Positions 1 to 7,016 are shown, counted from the stretch's first letter. The stretch is DNA of 8,563 nt from DATARH01 sp035604035 (GCA_035604035.1 DATNJF010000360.1:1-8563), one strand, 5' to 3'. Program-made: numbers and translations. The notes: generated by a model not told the origin, from the letters alone.

Positions 1-1
1 C

Positions 2-409
2 GACCTCGGCCATGGCCTCGCAATGAAGCTGATCAACAACATGCTCGGCCAGATCGCCACGGTCGCGATCGCCGAGGCGCTGGTGTTCGGCAAGAAAGCC
101 GGGCTCGACCCGCGGAAGATCTTTGAGGTCGTCAGCGTCAGCACCGGGAACAGCGTGCAGTTCCAGAACCGCGTGCCGCGGATGCTGGCGCGCAATTTCG
201 CGCCCGGCGGCACGATCGACATCTCGTACAAGGACCAGGAGCTGGAGACCGGCTTTGCCAAGGCGCTTGGCGTGCCGCTGTTGATGGCGAACCTGAGCCA
301 GCAGGTCTACCAAATGGCCCGCGCCCAGGGGCTCAACAAGGAAGACGGCTCGTCGATCATCAAGGTGTTCGAGCGGATGGCCGGGGTGACGATCGGCGGG
401 GGTGACTGA
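2..409 (+). CDS. 3-hydroxyisobutyrate dehydrogenase-type NAD(P)-dependent dehydrogenase, C-terminal part (5' end outside window)
   Basis: This is the C-terminal, mostly helical half of a beta-hydroxyacid dehydrogenase, a family that oxidises 3-hydroxy acids such as 3-hydroxyisobutyrate or reduces the semialdehydes with NAD(P). The frame is open to the left edge, and the residues before the first ATG at 23 (DLGHGLAMKLINNML) give the family's G-x-G..KxxNN active-site helix, so that ATG is internal and not the start. The Lys of KxxNN is the expected catalytic residue. Further on, SYKDQELETGFAKALGVP matches the conserved KD...A...G.P segment of the C-terminal domain. The N-terminal Rossmann domain (about 160 residues) lies outside the window. 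It ends in TGA, 50 bases before the alcohol dehydrogenase on the same strand, so the two are probably co-transcribed. The substrate cannot be told from this half; tartronate semialdehyde reductase or a 2-hydroxy-3-oxopropionate reductase relative is possible. Confidence 0.85.
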   Translation, partial: DLGHGLAMKLINNMLGQIATVAIAEALVFGKKAGLDPRKIFEVVSVSTGNSVQFQNRVPRMLARNFAPGGTIDISYKDQELETGFAKALGVPLLMANLSQQVYQMARAQGLNKEDGSSIIKVFERMAGVTIGGGD

Positions 410-459
410 GGCGCCTCACTTCACGGGTGCGGTTGAGCACCGGAACGGGAGGATTGAGC

Positions 460-1521
460 ATGCGTGCGATGCAGATCATTGAATGGGGCAAGCCGCTCGA
501 AGCGCGGGAGTACCCGGATCCCGAGCCCCAAGGCGAGGAGGTACTGCTTCGCGTCGAGGCGGCGGGCGTCTGCCACAGCGACGTGCATATCTGGGACGGG
601 CATTTCGACCTGGGGAATGGGAAGCAGATCTCGCTGGAGTCGCGTGGCGTCCAGCTGCCTTTCACGATGGGGCACGAGATTGCCGGCGAGGTGGCGGCGC
701 TCGGCCCCGGCGCGTCGGGCGTCAAGATCGGCGACAAGGTCGTCGCCTATCCGTGGATCGGCTGCGGCGAATGCGCAGTCTGCAGGAAGGGCGAGGAATT
801 ACTTTGCCTTACTCCGCGCACCCTCGGCACGAGGCGTGCCGGTGGCTACGGCACGCATGTGATCGTGCCGCATGGCCGCTACCTGCTGCCCCATGACGGC
901 ATCCCGCAGGGGCTCGCGGCGACCTACACCTGCTCCGGCATCACCGCCTTCTCGGCGCTGAAGAAGACGCGCGAGCATGTTGGCACCGATGACCATCTCG
1001 TTATCATCGGCGCCGGCGGTGTCGGCGGCAGCGCCGTGCACATCGCTCCGGCCACCGTCAAGGGCAAGGTGATCGTTGCTGACGTTGATGCGCAGAAGCG
1101 CGCCCACGCCCGCCAGATGGGCGCCGTCGCGACCATCGACAATGCCGCGCCCGACGCGGTCAAACAGGTGATGGAGGCGACCGGCGGAGGCGCTGCGGCG
1201 GCGATCGATTTTGTCGGCTCGCCGAAGACGATGGAATTCGGCGTCAACATCCTGCGCAAAGGCGGCAAGCTGGTCATGGTCGGGCTCTATGGCGGCGCCC
1301 ACCCGATCTCGACCGTACTGTTCCCGTTCAAGATGATGACGATCGAAGGCTCCTATGTCGGCACGCTCGAGGATCTGCGGGAGCTCCTCGCCCTCGTCCA
1401 GGCCGGCAAGGTTCCGCCGATCCCGATCGAGACCCGGCCCGCTGACCAGGCGAGCGCGGCGCTGAGTGACTTGAAGAGCGGCGGGAAGGTGAGAGGCCGG
1501 GTGGTCCTACACCACCATTAG
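460..1521 (+). CDS. Zinc-dependent alcohol dehydrogenase (medium-chain dehydrogenase/reductase)
   Basis: A 353-residue cytoplasmic enzyme that should interconvert an alcohol and its aldehyde or ketone with NAD(P). I chose ATG at 460 because GGGAGGA (447-453) sits six bases upstream; a GTG at 427 in the same frame has no such site. Catalytic zinc ligands visible are Cys38 (GVCHSD), His72 with Glu73 (GHEIAGE) and Cys158. The structural zinc lobe is complete: Cys102, Cys105, Cys108 and Cys116 in GCGECAVCRKGEELLC. The Rossmann motif GAGGVGG is at 184-190, and Asp208 (VIVADVD) at the end of the second strand suggests NAD(H) over NADP(H). An insert after the first zinc motif (about 48-66, FDLGNGKQISLE...) is typical of a subgroup that includes cyclic-alcohol and aryl dehydrogenases. 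The gene lies 50 bases after the hydroxyacid dehydrogenase and 34 bases before the hydrolase, so all three are likely one operon. The substrate is unknown. Confidence 0.93.
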   Translation: MRAMQIIEWGKPLEAREYPDPEPQGEEVLLRVEAAGVCHSDVHIWDGHFDLGNGKQISLESRGVQLPFTMGHEIAGEVAALGPGASGVKIGDKVVAYPWIGCGECAVCRKGEELLCLTPRTLGTRRAGGYGTHVIVPHGRYLLPHDGIPQGLAATYTCSGITAFSALKKTREHVGTDDHLVIIGAGGVGGSAVHIAPATVKGKVIVADVDAQKRAHARQMGAVATIDNAAPDAVKQVMEATGGGAAAAIDFVGSPKTMEFGVNILRKGGKLVMVGLYGGAHPISTVLFPFKMMTIEGSYVGTLEDLRELLALVQAGKVPPIPIETRPADQASAALSDLKSGGKVRGRVVLHHH

Positions 1522-1555
1522 GAATAGGTGAGAGTCAGATCCGAGGAAGTTGCCG

Positions 1556-2372
1556 ATGTCCCGCATTGCCCTGCCGGAAGGCGCCTCCGTCCATTGCGTC
1601 GTCGACGACTTTCTGTGGCCGTGGGACGGTTCGACACCTGTGCTGATGATGCATGGATTTGCCCGCAACGCCTTGTTCTGGAACCGCTGGGTGCCGGCGG
1701 TCGCCGAGACGCATCGGGTGTACCGCCCCGACCTGCTCGGCTGCGGCCTCTCCGATCAGCCGCCGGACGGGTATCGCTATACGCCCGAGACGATCGGCGC
1801 GCAGATCCTGGCGGTGCTCGATGCCTTGTCGTTGCATCGAGTGCATTGGGTGGGCGAATCCTCTGGCGGGATTATCGGTCTGCTGCTCGCCGCGGCGCAT
1901 CCCGACCGCATCGCCAGCCTGGTGCTGCAACACGCCGACGCGCATTCCCGACCACATTAAGCGCACCTACGCGCTGGATCGCGCCACCGCCTCGGACGCG
2001 ATGCGTGCTCTTGGTGTCGGCGAATGGTGTCGGCAGACGCTCGGCTACCGGCTCGACATGGAACACGCAGGCAAGGATCTCTGCGAATGGGTCGTGCACG
2101 AGATGGATAGGACGCCGCCGGACGTCGCCGCCGCGATGCATGATTGCTTCGAGGGCGTCGATACCCTGCCGCTGCTGCCAGGGATAAAGGCCCCAGTTCT
2201 GCTCCTCAGTGGCGACAAGAGCCCGATTGCCTCTGCACAACAGAAGACCTTCGCCGAGACCCTGCCGAACGGGCGGGTCGAGTCGGTTGCTGGTGTTGGC
2301 CACGGCGTTAATCTGCTGCAGCCGGAACGCTGCGCCCGCGTGGCCGTGGAATTCTGGCGATCTATGGCTTAG
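1556..2372 (+). pseudogene. Alpha/beta hydrolase (PcaD-like), split by a frameshift
   Basis: Two overlapping frames together make one alpha/beta-fold hydrolase of about 272 residues. Frame one starts at ATG 1556 (GAGGAAG at 1543-1549) and holds the oxyanion HG (His33-Gly34) and the nucleophile elbow GESSG with Ser102. It then runs into a stop at 1960 after the unrelated tail HADAHSRPH. Frame two carries the rest from about 1929 (NTPTRIPDHIK) to the TAG at 2370-2372, including the acid Asp in LLSGDKSP and the triad His in GVGHGVN. Relatives such as 3-oxoadipate enol-lactonases read LVLCNT here, so the simplest event is loss of two bases after CTG 1925-1927 (CTG[TG]CAAC); a one-base insertion gives the same frame change. 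No protein in one frame has the whole triad. The gene follows the alcohol dehydrogenase by 34 bases. It would cleave a C-C, ester or lactone bond. A sequencing error is a real alternative to true decay. Confidence 0.85.
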
Positions 2373-2433
2373 CGGCCTCCGGCGGCCTTACTTCTGCAGA
2401 CACTCGGCCACGTGTTCTGGGGCAGAGAGAGCC

Positions 2434-3651
2434 TTACGCCACGAGCTGCACTACCTCTCCGTCCGAAGCCCGGCCCTGGGCACGGTATTGCCCGATCTTC
2501 TCCAATACCGGCATGTCTGAGCACAAGTAGAGCACCGCGTCGCCCGTGCCGCGGTTGATGTGCCGACGCCAGCGGAAATTGGGCACGACGAAGATATCGT
2601 TCTCTGCCCAATCGAAGCTCTGACCGCCGATCTCGGTCGCGCCCGAGCCTTCGAGTACGATGTAGAAGGCGTTGGCGGTTTCCCGCTTCCACTGCGTCTC
2701 CTCGCCCGACCGCAACAGCTGGGCCGAGTAGTCGAGGGTCGGAAACACCGAGGCGCCGGTTGCCGGGTTGACGAAGCGCAAGCTGATGCCTTCGTACGGA
2801 TCGCCCCTCTCGCCGCGCAAGTCGGCCAGCGCCTCTCGGATCACGCTGCCGCGATAATGAAACACCGGGCTCGTGGCGTGGCCGATGCCGCGCTGATGCG
2901 AGACAAAGCCTGGCACGATGCCGCCGGCGCCGTAGAGCCGAGCCGAGTACCCGTTGCTATGAACCGGTGCCTGGGCGCGGGCATTGCCGGCACGCTCGCC
3001 AGGAAAATCCTCGTCGATCCAGTTGCAGTCGAGGAATTCCAAGAGCGGGAAGTCGAGGATGTCGGCCCATACCACCGGGGTCGCACCGTCATTGCCGTGA
3101 TCGTGCCAGGTGCCGTTGGGGGTGAGGATCAAATCGCCGCGCGAGGCTTCGCAGCGTTCGCCCTCGATCGTCGTATAGCCGCCATTCTCGGAGAGGATCG
3201 TGCGGCTGGCATTGGGCGCGTGGAGATGCACCGGCGCGACATCGCCCGGCAGGTAGATCGACACCGCGCAGCGGATCGTCGCCGCCACCTGGAGCCTTCC
3301 GCCGAGGCCAGGATTGGTGAGGAGGAACTGCTGGCGGTCGGCGAATTCAATCGGCGACACATCGGCGTCGCGCGCAATCTCGGCGATGCGGTCGAGATAG
3401 GGGCCGATCTCGCGCCAGCGCCAGCGATGCGGCTCTGCCTTCATCTGATTGGCGCCGACCCGCCCCCTGGCGAGCGCCCCGCCGACATCGATGCCGCTGT
3501 CCTTGAACCATGGACGCTGCGCCGGCGCGTTAGCCTGAGTACGCAGCCAGATGTGCAATCCACCGGCCTCGGCGTTGAGCTTTTCCATCGCCTCGCGCGC
3601 TGCCGAGGGGATTGGTGCGCGGGTCGCAGGTTCGCTAGGCGCTGCCGACAT
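2434..3651 (-). CDS. Bicupin dioxygenase, gentisate/salicylate 1,2-dioxygenase-like
   Basis: A 405-residue two-cupin protein resembling gentisate 1,2-dioxygenase, salicylate 1,2-dioxygenase and 1-hydroxy-2-naphthoate dioxygenase, Fe(II) enzymes that open an aromatic ring with O2. The N-terminal cupin (about 120-190) shows the three-His metal site: His142 and His144 in PVHLHA, and His183 in LTPNGTWHDHGN, the last segment being a strong family signature. Arg150 sits where the family keeps an Arg for the substrate carboxylate. A second cupin (about 325-385, NAFYIVLEGSGATEIGGQ) has no obvious metal site. Start is ATG at 3651, six bases after GGAGGG; a longer frame from 3717 lacks such a site. Two points differ from classical members: the N-terminal part reads HIWLRTQA where they usually have a PLW motif, and ILSENGGYT replaces the usual FIIEGxGAxT. 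The substrate is therefore uncertain. It converges with the hydrolase (61-base gap), with no clear terminator between them. Confidence 0.85.
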   Translation of the reverse strand: MSAAPSEPATRAPIPSAAREAMEKLNAEAGGLHIWLRTQANAPAQRPWFKDSGIDVGGALARGRVGANQMKAEPHRWRWREIGPYLDRIAEIARDADVSPIEFADRQQFLLTNPGLGGRLQVAATIRCAVSIYLPGDVAPVHLHAPNASRTILSENGGYTTIEGERCEASRGDLILTPNGTWHDHGNDGATPVVWADILDFPLLEFLDCNWIDEDFPGERAGNARAQAPVHSNGYSARLYGAGGIVPGFVSHQRGIGHATSPVFHYRGSVIREALADLRGERGDPYEGISLRFVNPATGASVFPTLDYSAQLLRSGEETQWKRETANAFYIVLEGSGATEIGGQSFDWAENDIFVVPNFRWRRHINRGTGDAVLYLCSDMPVLEKIGQYRAQGRASDGEVVQLVA

Positions 3652-3821
3652 CTGACCCCTCCGGACATCTTTCGGCAAAGATAGCACAGGCGCGGAGTTC
3701 GCAGGCTCTAGGGGCAAAACATCACATCACATAACATTCCCTATCACGTTTTTTGGTACCCCATTTGGTACCCTGAAATAGTGTTGGCTCAGCTAAATGA
3801 TAATTAAGTATTTGAATTCAC
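3652..3821. other. AT-richer spacer between bicupin gene and tRNA-Lys
   Basis: No gene is visible. The stretch is clearly richer in A and T than the flanking genes. It holds the two phased TTTGGTACCC repeats and a short tandem (ATCAC twice, 3721-3730). It must contain the bicupin promoter unless that gene is read through from tRNA-Lys; I see no convincing -35/-10 pair. Its position directly after a tRNA 3' end makes it a candidate integration junction. Confidence 0.5.
3752..3773. repeat. Two direct repeats of TTTGGTACCC in 12-bp phase
   Basis: TTTGGTACCC occurs at 3752-3761 and again at 3764-3773, so the repeat start is offset by 12 bases. Each copy contains the palindrome GGTACC. The pair lies 49 bases beyond the 3' end of tRNA-Lys. 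Short phased direct repeats next to a tRNA 3' end resemble arm-type binding sites of tyrosine integrases, but no integrase gene adjoins them here. They could also be a transcription-factor operator for the bicupin gene. Confidence 0.6.
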
Positions 3822-3897
3822 TGGTGAGCCCGTCGGGATTCGAACCCGAGACCTACTGATTAAAAGTCAGTTGCTCTACCGGCTGAGCTACGGGCTC
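3822..3897 (-). tRNA. tRNA-Lys (anticodon UUU)
   Basis: A complete 76-nt tRNA read on the minus strand, with CCA encoded (3822-3824). The 7-bp acceptor stem pairs GAGCCCG with CGGGCTC, the D arm is GCTC..GAGC, the anticodon stem ACTGA/TCAGT encloses loop CTTTTAA giving anticodon TTT, and the T arm is TCGGGTTCGAATCCCGA. The discriminator is A. It decodes AAA and AAG lysine codons. It stands alone, downstream of the flippase gene on the same strand, with its own promoter candidate 18 bases ahead. Confidence 0.98.
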
Positions 3898-3915
3898 GCA
3901 CAACAGCGCGGTCGG

Positions 3916-3944
3916 AAGGTACAGGCGAAGGGCTTGCGCGACAA
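3916..3944 (-). promoter_or_regulatory. Candidate sigma-70 promoter of tRNA-Lys
   Basis: On the minus strand TTGTCG (3939-3944) and TACCTT (3916-3921) are separated by exactly 17 bases, and the -10 is preceded by TG. The tRNA begins 18 bases after the -10 element, leaving room for a short leader. It falls between the flippase stop and the tRNA. Identified by eye only. Confidence 0.55.
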
Positions 3945-3958
3945 CTACGCGCTCGCGG

Positions 3959-5374
3959 CTAGGCCGGTTTGACGGAACCAAGCCTGCGCCGGAAGATGAA
4001 AGCCGGCAGCTGGAGGCGATGCTGCTCGCCGGCGAGCAGCAGATAACAGAGGCGGCCAATGGCGCCGAGCAGACAGAGCGCCGGCACTGGCGTCAGAGCG
4101 AGCGCCACCGGCTCCACAAAGGGATAAAGGATCAGCCCCGAAGCGGCGGCCGCGACAAGCGGCCGCGCCGAGCCCGCAAGGGTGCGCTGCCAATGCGACC
4201 CGAACTCGCGGCGAAGCGGCCATAGCCCAGCCAGCGCTAGGCAAATGGCGTAACCCAGCGAGGTTGCCGCGACGGCGACGAGCCCGTAGCGCACGGCCAG
4301 CGCAACCGCGGCAAGGCCGCCGACCGCCCCGATCGCCCGCCACCGCGCCTCGTTTCTCGCCCCGACCGCCGCCGCGCGCGAGGTGATCGCCGCCGCCGGG
4401 ATCAACCCAAGCAGCATGACCTGCGCCGGCAGCACCGCCCCCCACCAGCGAAGATCGATGATCGGGGGCAGGGCGACTGGGAGGAGCAAGCTGAAAAGGA
4501 TCGCGGCAAGCGCGACGCGCCGGATGGGCTTGGCGATTTCGCTCGCCCACTCGGCGAGGAGAGCGCGCCTCGCCGGCCTTGGCGCGTTCAGCAGAATGTC
4601 CTCGAGCGCTTCGGCAACGCGACCGGCCAAGAGATAGAGCCCGGCCGCGACCGGCCCCAGGAGGAGGCCAATCATCAGGCAGGGGGCCTGGCGCGAAATG
4701 ACCGGCCAGGCGAGGCCAAGCGCATCTAGGTCAAGCGCTCGGCACAGCTCACTGAAATGCGGGCGCGAACAAGAGAGGCCGATCCGGCGCGCTGCCATTC
4801 CCCACAGCACCGCGCACTCGATCAAGCGTTGCGTCACGATCTGCGCGACCAGCGACCACGCGCCGGCGCCGGCCCAGGCCAGCGCCAGGGCAACACCGCC
4901 GCCAGCGGCAAGCCCGGCGGTCGTCGAAGCGACAAACGGCCCCGCCTTGCCGCGGCGCCGCAGCAGCGCGGTCGGCACCGCGCCCAGCCCACCCAGCACC
5001 GGCAGCAGCGACAGCGTCTGCGCGATGTCGCCGAGCGGCGCTTCGTCGAGCATGGCGCCTAGCTGACCGGCCGCCAGATAAAGCAGTAGCGATGTTGTGG
5101 CGCCGATGCCCACCGCACTGACCAGAGCGGTCGACAAATGCCGATCATCGAGCGGCTCAAGGCGGGCGAGGGTTGCGACCACGGACTCGACGAGGAGCGC
5201 CTCGACGATGGCGATGCCGCTCAGCGCCATGACAAAACTTCCATAGCCGCGCGGCCCGATAATCGGCGCCAATACTAGAAAGAACCCGAGCCAGCCCGCG
5301 TGCCGGACAGTCGGCTCGATCCGCGCGCGCCACGCGTCACCGTTATGCGCTGGAGCGACGGGCAAGGCGGCCAT
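3959..5374 (-). CDS. Polysaccharide flippase, Wzx/PST family membrane protein
   Basis: A protein of about 471 residues, nearly all hydrophobic helices, that resembles Wzx-type flippases of the MATE/MOP superfamily, which move lipid-linked oligosaccharides across the inner membrane for O-antigen, capsule or exopolysaccharide. The N-terminal segment (LGFFLVLAPIIGPRGYGSFVMALS, about 29-52) has the family's 'GP..YG.f..a' pattern after the first helix. Helices follow at about 80-100, 118-135, 146-166 and 168-190, then a cytoplasmic Arg/Asp-rich loop near 195-215 (SRPHFSELCRALD), PVISRQAPCLMIGLLLGPVAAGLYLLAGRV as in flippase domain two, and more helices to about 455. Start is uncertain: ATG 5374 is used here, TTG 5392 is in frame, and neither has a strong ribosome binding site. 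No glycosyltransferases or polymerase adjoin it, so it is an orphan and its substrate cannot be assigned. Confidence 0.85.
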   Translation of the reverse strand: MAALPVAPAHNGDAWRARIEPTVRHAGWLGFFLVLAPIIGPRGYGSFVMALSGIAIVEALLVESVVATLARLEPLDDRHLSTALVSAVGIGATTSLLLYLAAGQLGAMLDEAPLGDIAQTLSLLPVLGGLGAVPTALLRRRGKAGPFVASTTAGLAAGGGVALALAWAGAGAWSLVAQIVTQRLIECAVLWGMAARRIGLSCSRPHFSELCRALDLDALGLAWPVISRQAPCLMIGLLLGPVAAGLYLLAGRVAEALEDILLNAPRPARRALLAEWASEIAKPIRRVALAAILFSLLLPVALPPIIDLRWWGAVLPAQVMLLGLIPAAAITSRAAAVGARNEARWRAIGAVGGLAAVALAVRYGLVAVAATSLGYAICLALAGLWPLRREFGSHWQRTLAGSARPLVAAAASGLILYPFVEPVALALTPVPALCLLGAIGRLCYLLLAGEQHRLQLPAFIFRRRLGSVKPA

Positions 5375-5592
5375 GCCGGCACGGTCGCGCAACCGTCTTG
5401 CCGGGAGCTTAATTTGCTTGGAGATTTACGGTGAAGACAAAGTAAATATAGATGGTTTATCGCAAGTTAAACTCTAAAAGCTCGATAAATTACTGATAAA
5501 CCCGCCGCGATAATTGTAGAAAAATCGGCCAATATCGGAGATACCGAGACTTCCACCCTGATTCCGACCGGGTGGCTGGGAGTGCCTCAGGA
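5375..5592. promoter_or_regulatory. AT-rich divergent intergenic region
   Basis: This spacer separates the minus-strand flippase from the plus-strand receiver gene and must hold promoters for both. Its centre (about 5405-5530) is conspicuously AT-rich. One plus-strand candidate promoter is TTTACG (5425-5430), 16 bases, TATAGA (5447-5452), about 140 bases ahead of the receiver start. It is weak evidence, since AT-rich sequence yields such matches easily. The GATAAAC/GTTTATC repeats inside it are listed separately. Confidence 0.4.
5455..5501. repeat. Inverted and direct GATAAAC-type half-sites
   Basis: GTTTATC at 5455-5461 is mirrored by GATAAAC at 5495-5501. A further half-site CGATAAA at 5483-5489 is the exact inverse of TTTATCG at 5456-5462. 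Three half-sites within 47 bases of a divergent promoter region could bind a dimeric regulator, but their AT content makes chance a fair explanation. Confidence 0.3.
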
Positions 5593-6018
5593 ATGTGTCT
5601 TGAGAGGAACGAGATCCTCGTCGTCATCCACGAGACTGAGCGGCGCGAGCGGATCGCGCGCCTGATCACCGACGAAGGTTTCGCGGTGACCATGGCCGGC
5701 GAGGGGCTGACGGCGCTGCGGATCTTGGGCGACCGCGGCTTCGCGCTGATCGTGGCGGCAACGAATTTGCCTGGCTCGCTCGACGGTCCGGCGATGATGC
5801 GGCGCGCGCGCCAGCGCCATCCTTGGCTCAAGGTCCTTTACACTGGCGAACCGGCCACTCGGCCGACCCTCGGTAATCCCGACATTGACGATTTCATCGC
5901 CGCACCGTTCGAAAGCCACGAACTGATCGGTTGCGTCTTCGAATTGTTGCACCGCCCGATGGCAGCCGGAGCCGCCGATCTCGGCCGGCGCGTCCGCGCC
6001 GAGCTCAGAGCATCTTAG
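5593..6018 (+). CDS. Degenerate response-regulator receiver domain protein
   Basis: A 141-residue stand-alone receiver (CheY-like) fold. ATG 5593 is preferred because GGGAG lies ten bases upstream and the fold begins right after it; a GTG at 5572 is in frame without a ribosome binding site. Strand one is EILVVIHET, helix and strand two give LITDEGFAVTMA, strand three FALIVAATNLPG, strand four LKVLYTGEP and strand five DDFIAAPFES. The switch Thr84 (YTG) and the LPG..DG loop are present, but the phospho-acceptor Asp of 'LLDxxLP' is Ala56, the conserved Lys before Pro is Ala104, and the acidic pair after strand one is Ile-His-Glu. It should fold as a receiver but not be phosphorylated on Asp, so a protein-protein interaction role is likely. 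There is no output domain and no histidine kinase beside it. It converges with the LytM lipoprotein gene. Confidence 0.75.
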   Translation: MCLERNEILVVIHETERRERIARLITDEGFAVTMAGEGLTALRILGDRGFALIVAATNLPGSLDGPAMMRRARQRHPWLKVLYTGEPATRPTLGNPDIDDFIAAPFESHELIGCVFELLHRPMAAGAADLGRRVRAELRAS

Positions 6019-6065
6019 AGCGAAACCGGCGGCGCCTCATTTTCAGGCCTCGAATTACTCGCCTT

Positions 6066-6818
6066 CTATGTCGTCCTCGCGGCTGGTTCGAGGAACTCCC
6101 TCGGATCGACCGGCTTACTGCCGCGGCGTAGTTCAAAATGCAGCTGCGGTTCGCCGACGCCGCCGGTGTCCCCGACCCTGGCGATGATTTGGCCGGCGCT
6201 CACCGTATCGCCCTTCTTGACAGTGATGTCGTCGAGATGGGCGTAGGCGGAGATCCAGCCATTGGCGTGCTTGACCAGGACCAGATTGCCGTAGCCTTTC
6301 GCCTCGTTGCCTACATAGGCGACCGTGCCGGCATCGATCGACTGGACCGGCGTGCCGAGCGGCGCTGCGATGTTGATGCCCTGGTTGTGCGCCTGGCCGT
6401 TGGCGAGACCGTAGCCGGCAATGAGGCGGCCATGGACCGGCCACGGGAAGCGGCCGCTCGATATCCCCAACGTCGGGCTGGGTGGTGGTGTGCTTGCAGG
6501 GGGCGATGGCTCGACCGTGGTGAGGGGCCTCGACGGCGAAGCGTCTAGCGGAATGACATCAGACGTAAATTTGGCGGTTCTTGGCGGCGGTTGCTTCGGT
6601 ATCGGTCCCTTCGCGATCGATGGCAGCGCGGTCTTCGTGATTGTTGGCGGTGGCGGCCCTGCCGTCATTACCAGCGGCGCCTTTGCCGCCGCTGGTCCGG
6701 TACCGCCAATGTAGACCGGCGCCGGCCAACTCGGAGCCGGTGAGCAAGCTGCCAGCAAACCGGCGATTACCGAGAGGCTCGCCGCCGCGGCGAGTCGGCG
6801 GTCGATAATCTCTGCCAT
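6066..6818 (-). CDS. LytM/M23-family lipoprotein, probably a non-catalytic amidase activator (NlpD-like)
   Basis: A 250-residue envelope lipoprotein. A signal peptide with lipobox LAAC ends at Cys25, the predicted lipid anchor. Residues 26-120 are a Pro/Thr/Ala-rich linker that stands where NlpD proteins usually carry a LysM domain. Residues 123-245 are an M23 (LytM) domain: FPWPVHGRLIAGYG, the GTPV...DAGTVAYVGN core, YGNLVLVKHANGW, YAHL, and PQLHFELRRGSKPVDP. In active M23 enzymes zinc is held by HxxxD and HxH. Here the first motif is NQGIN (Asn145 and Asn149) and the last is QLH (Gln225, His227); His194 and His227 remain. This is the pattern of NlpD/EnvC/DipM activators, which switch on cell-wall amidases during division without cutting peptidoglycan. 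ATG 6818 follows GGGGGAAG closely. It stands alone, not in the usual surE-pcm-nlpD order, at least within view. Confidence 0.88.
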   Translation of the reverse strand: MAEIIDRRLAAAASLSVIAGLLAACSPAPSWPAPVYIGGTGPAAAKAPLVMTAGPPPPTITKTALPSIAKGPIPKQPPPRTAKFTSDVIPLDASPSRPLTTVEPSPPASTPPPSPTLGISSGRFPWPVHGRLIAGYGLANGQAHNQGINIAAPLGTPVQSIDAGTVAYVGNEAKGYGNLVLVKHANGWISAYAHLDDITVKKGDTVSAGQIIARVGDTGGVGEPQLHFELRRGSKPVDPREFLEPAARTT

Positions 6819-6969
6819 TTCTTCCCCCTACGCGTCCCCCGACGCTGAGCCCCAGTTTACCCCGAATCATCGCTGTCTGCAGCCTCACGGCGTGCCGCCG
6901 CGTCGATCAGGGCGCGCCGGCGCGTGTTCGTTCTTGCCAAAAAGTCTCGACTTCGCCCTTCTTGGGCGA

Positions 6970-6998
6970 TTGCGGAAACGCACGAAATCTTCTAGAAG
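6970..6998 (+). promoter_or_regulatory. Candidate promoter of the tRNA-Pro remnant
   Basis: TTGCGG (6970-6975), 17 bases, TAGAAG (6993-6998). The tRNA 5' end follows 18 bases later, the same distance as at tRNA-Lys in this window, which supports both assignments. It suggests the broken tRNA may still be transcribed. Confidence 0.4.
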
Positions 6999-7016
6999 CC
7001 GCAGAAATCCTAGATT

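Noticed and set aside
2371..2392. GGCC..GGCC palindrome between the convergent hydrolase and bicupin genes as a terminator
   Set aside because: Only four base pairs form and no T-run follows.
2560..3684. Long plus-strand open frame of 374 codons opposite the bicupin gene
   Set aside because: It is the antisense of a clearly recognisable bicupin with an intact metal site, and its Arg/Ala/Gly-rich translation resembles no protein; it is a GC-bias shadow.
3652..3717. N-terminal extension of the bicupin gene to an ATG at 3717
   Set aside because: The ATG at 3651 has GGAGGG at proper spacing, whereas the upstream one has no ribosome binding site and adds residues without family resemblance.
6953..6969. 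TCGCCC-TTCTT-GGGCGA hairpin as a terminator
   Set aside because: Only a 6-bp stem with no T-run on either strand, and no gene ends next to it.
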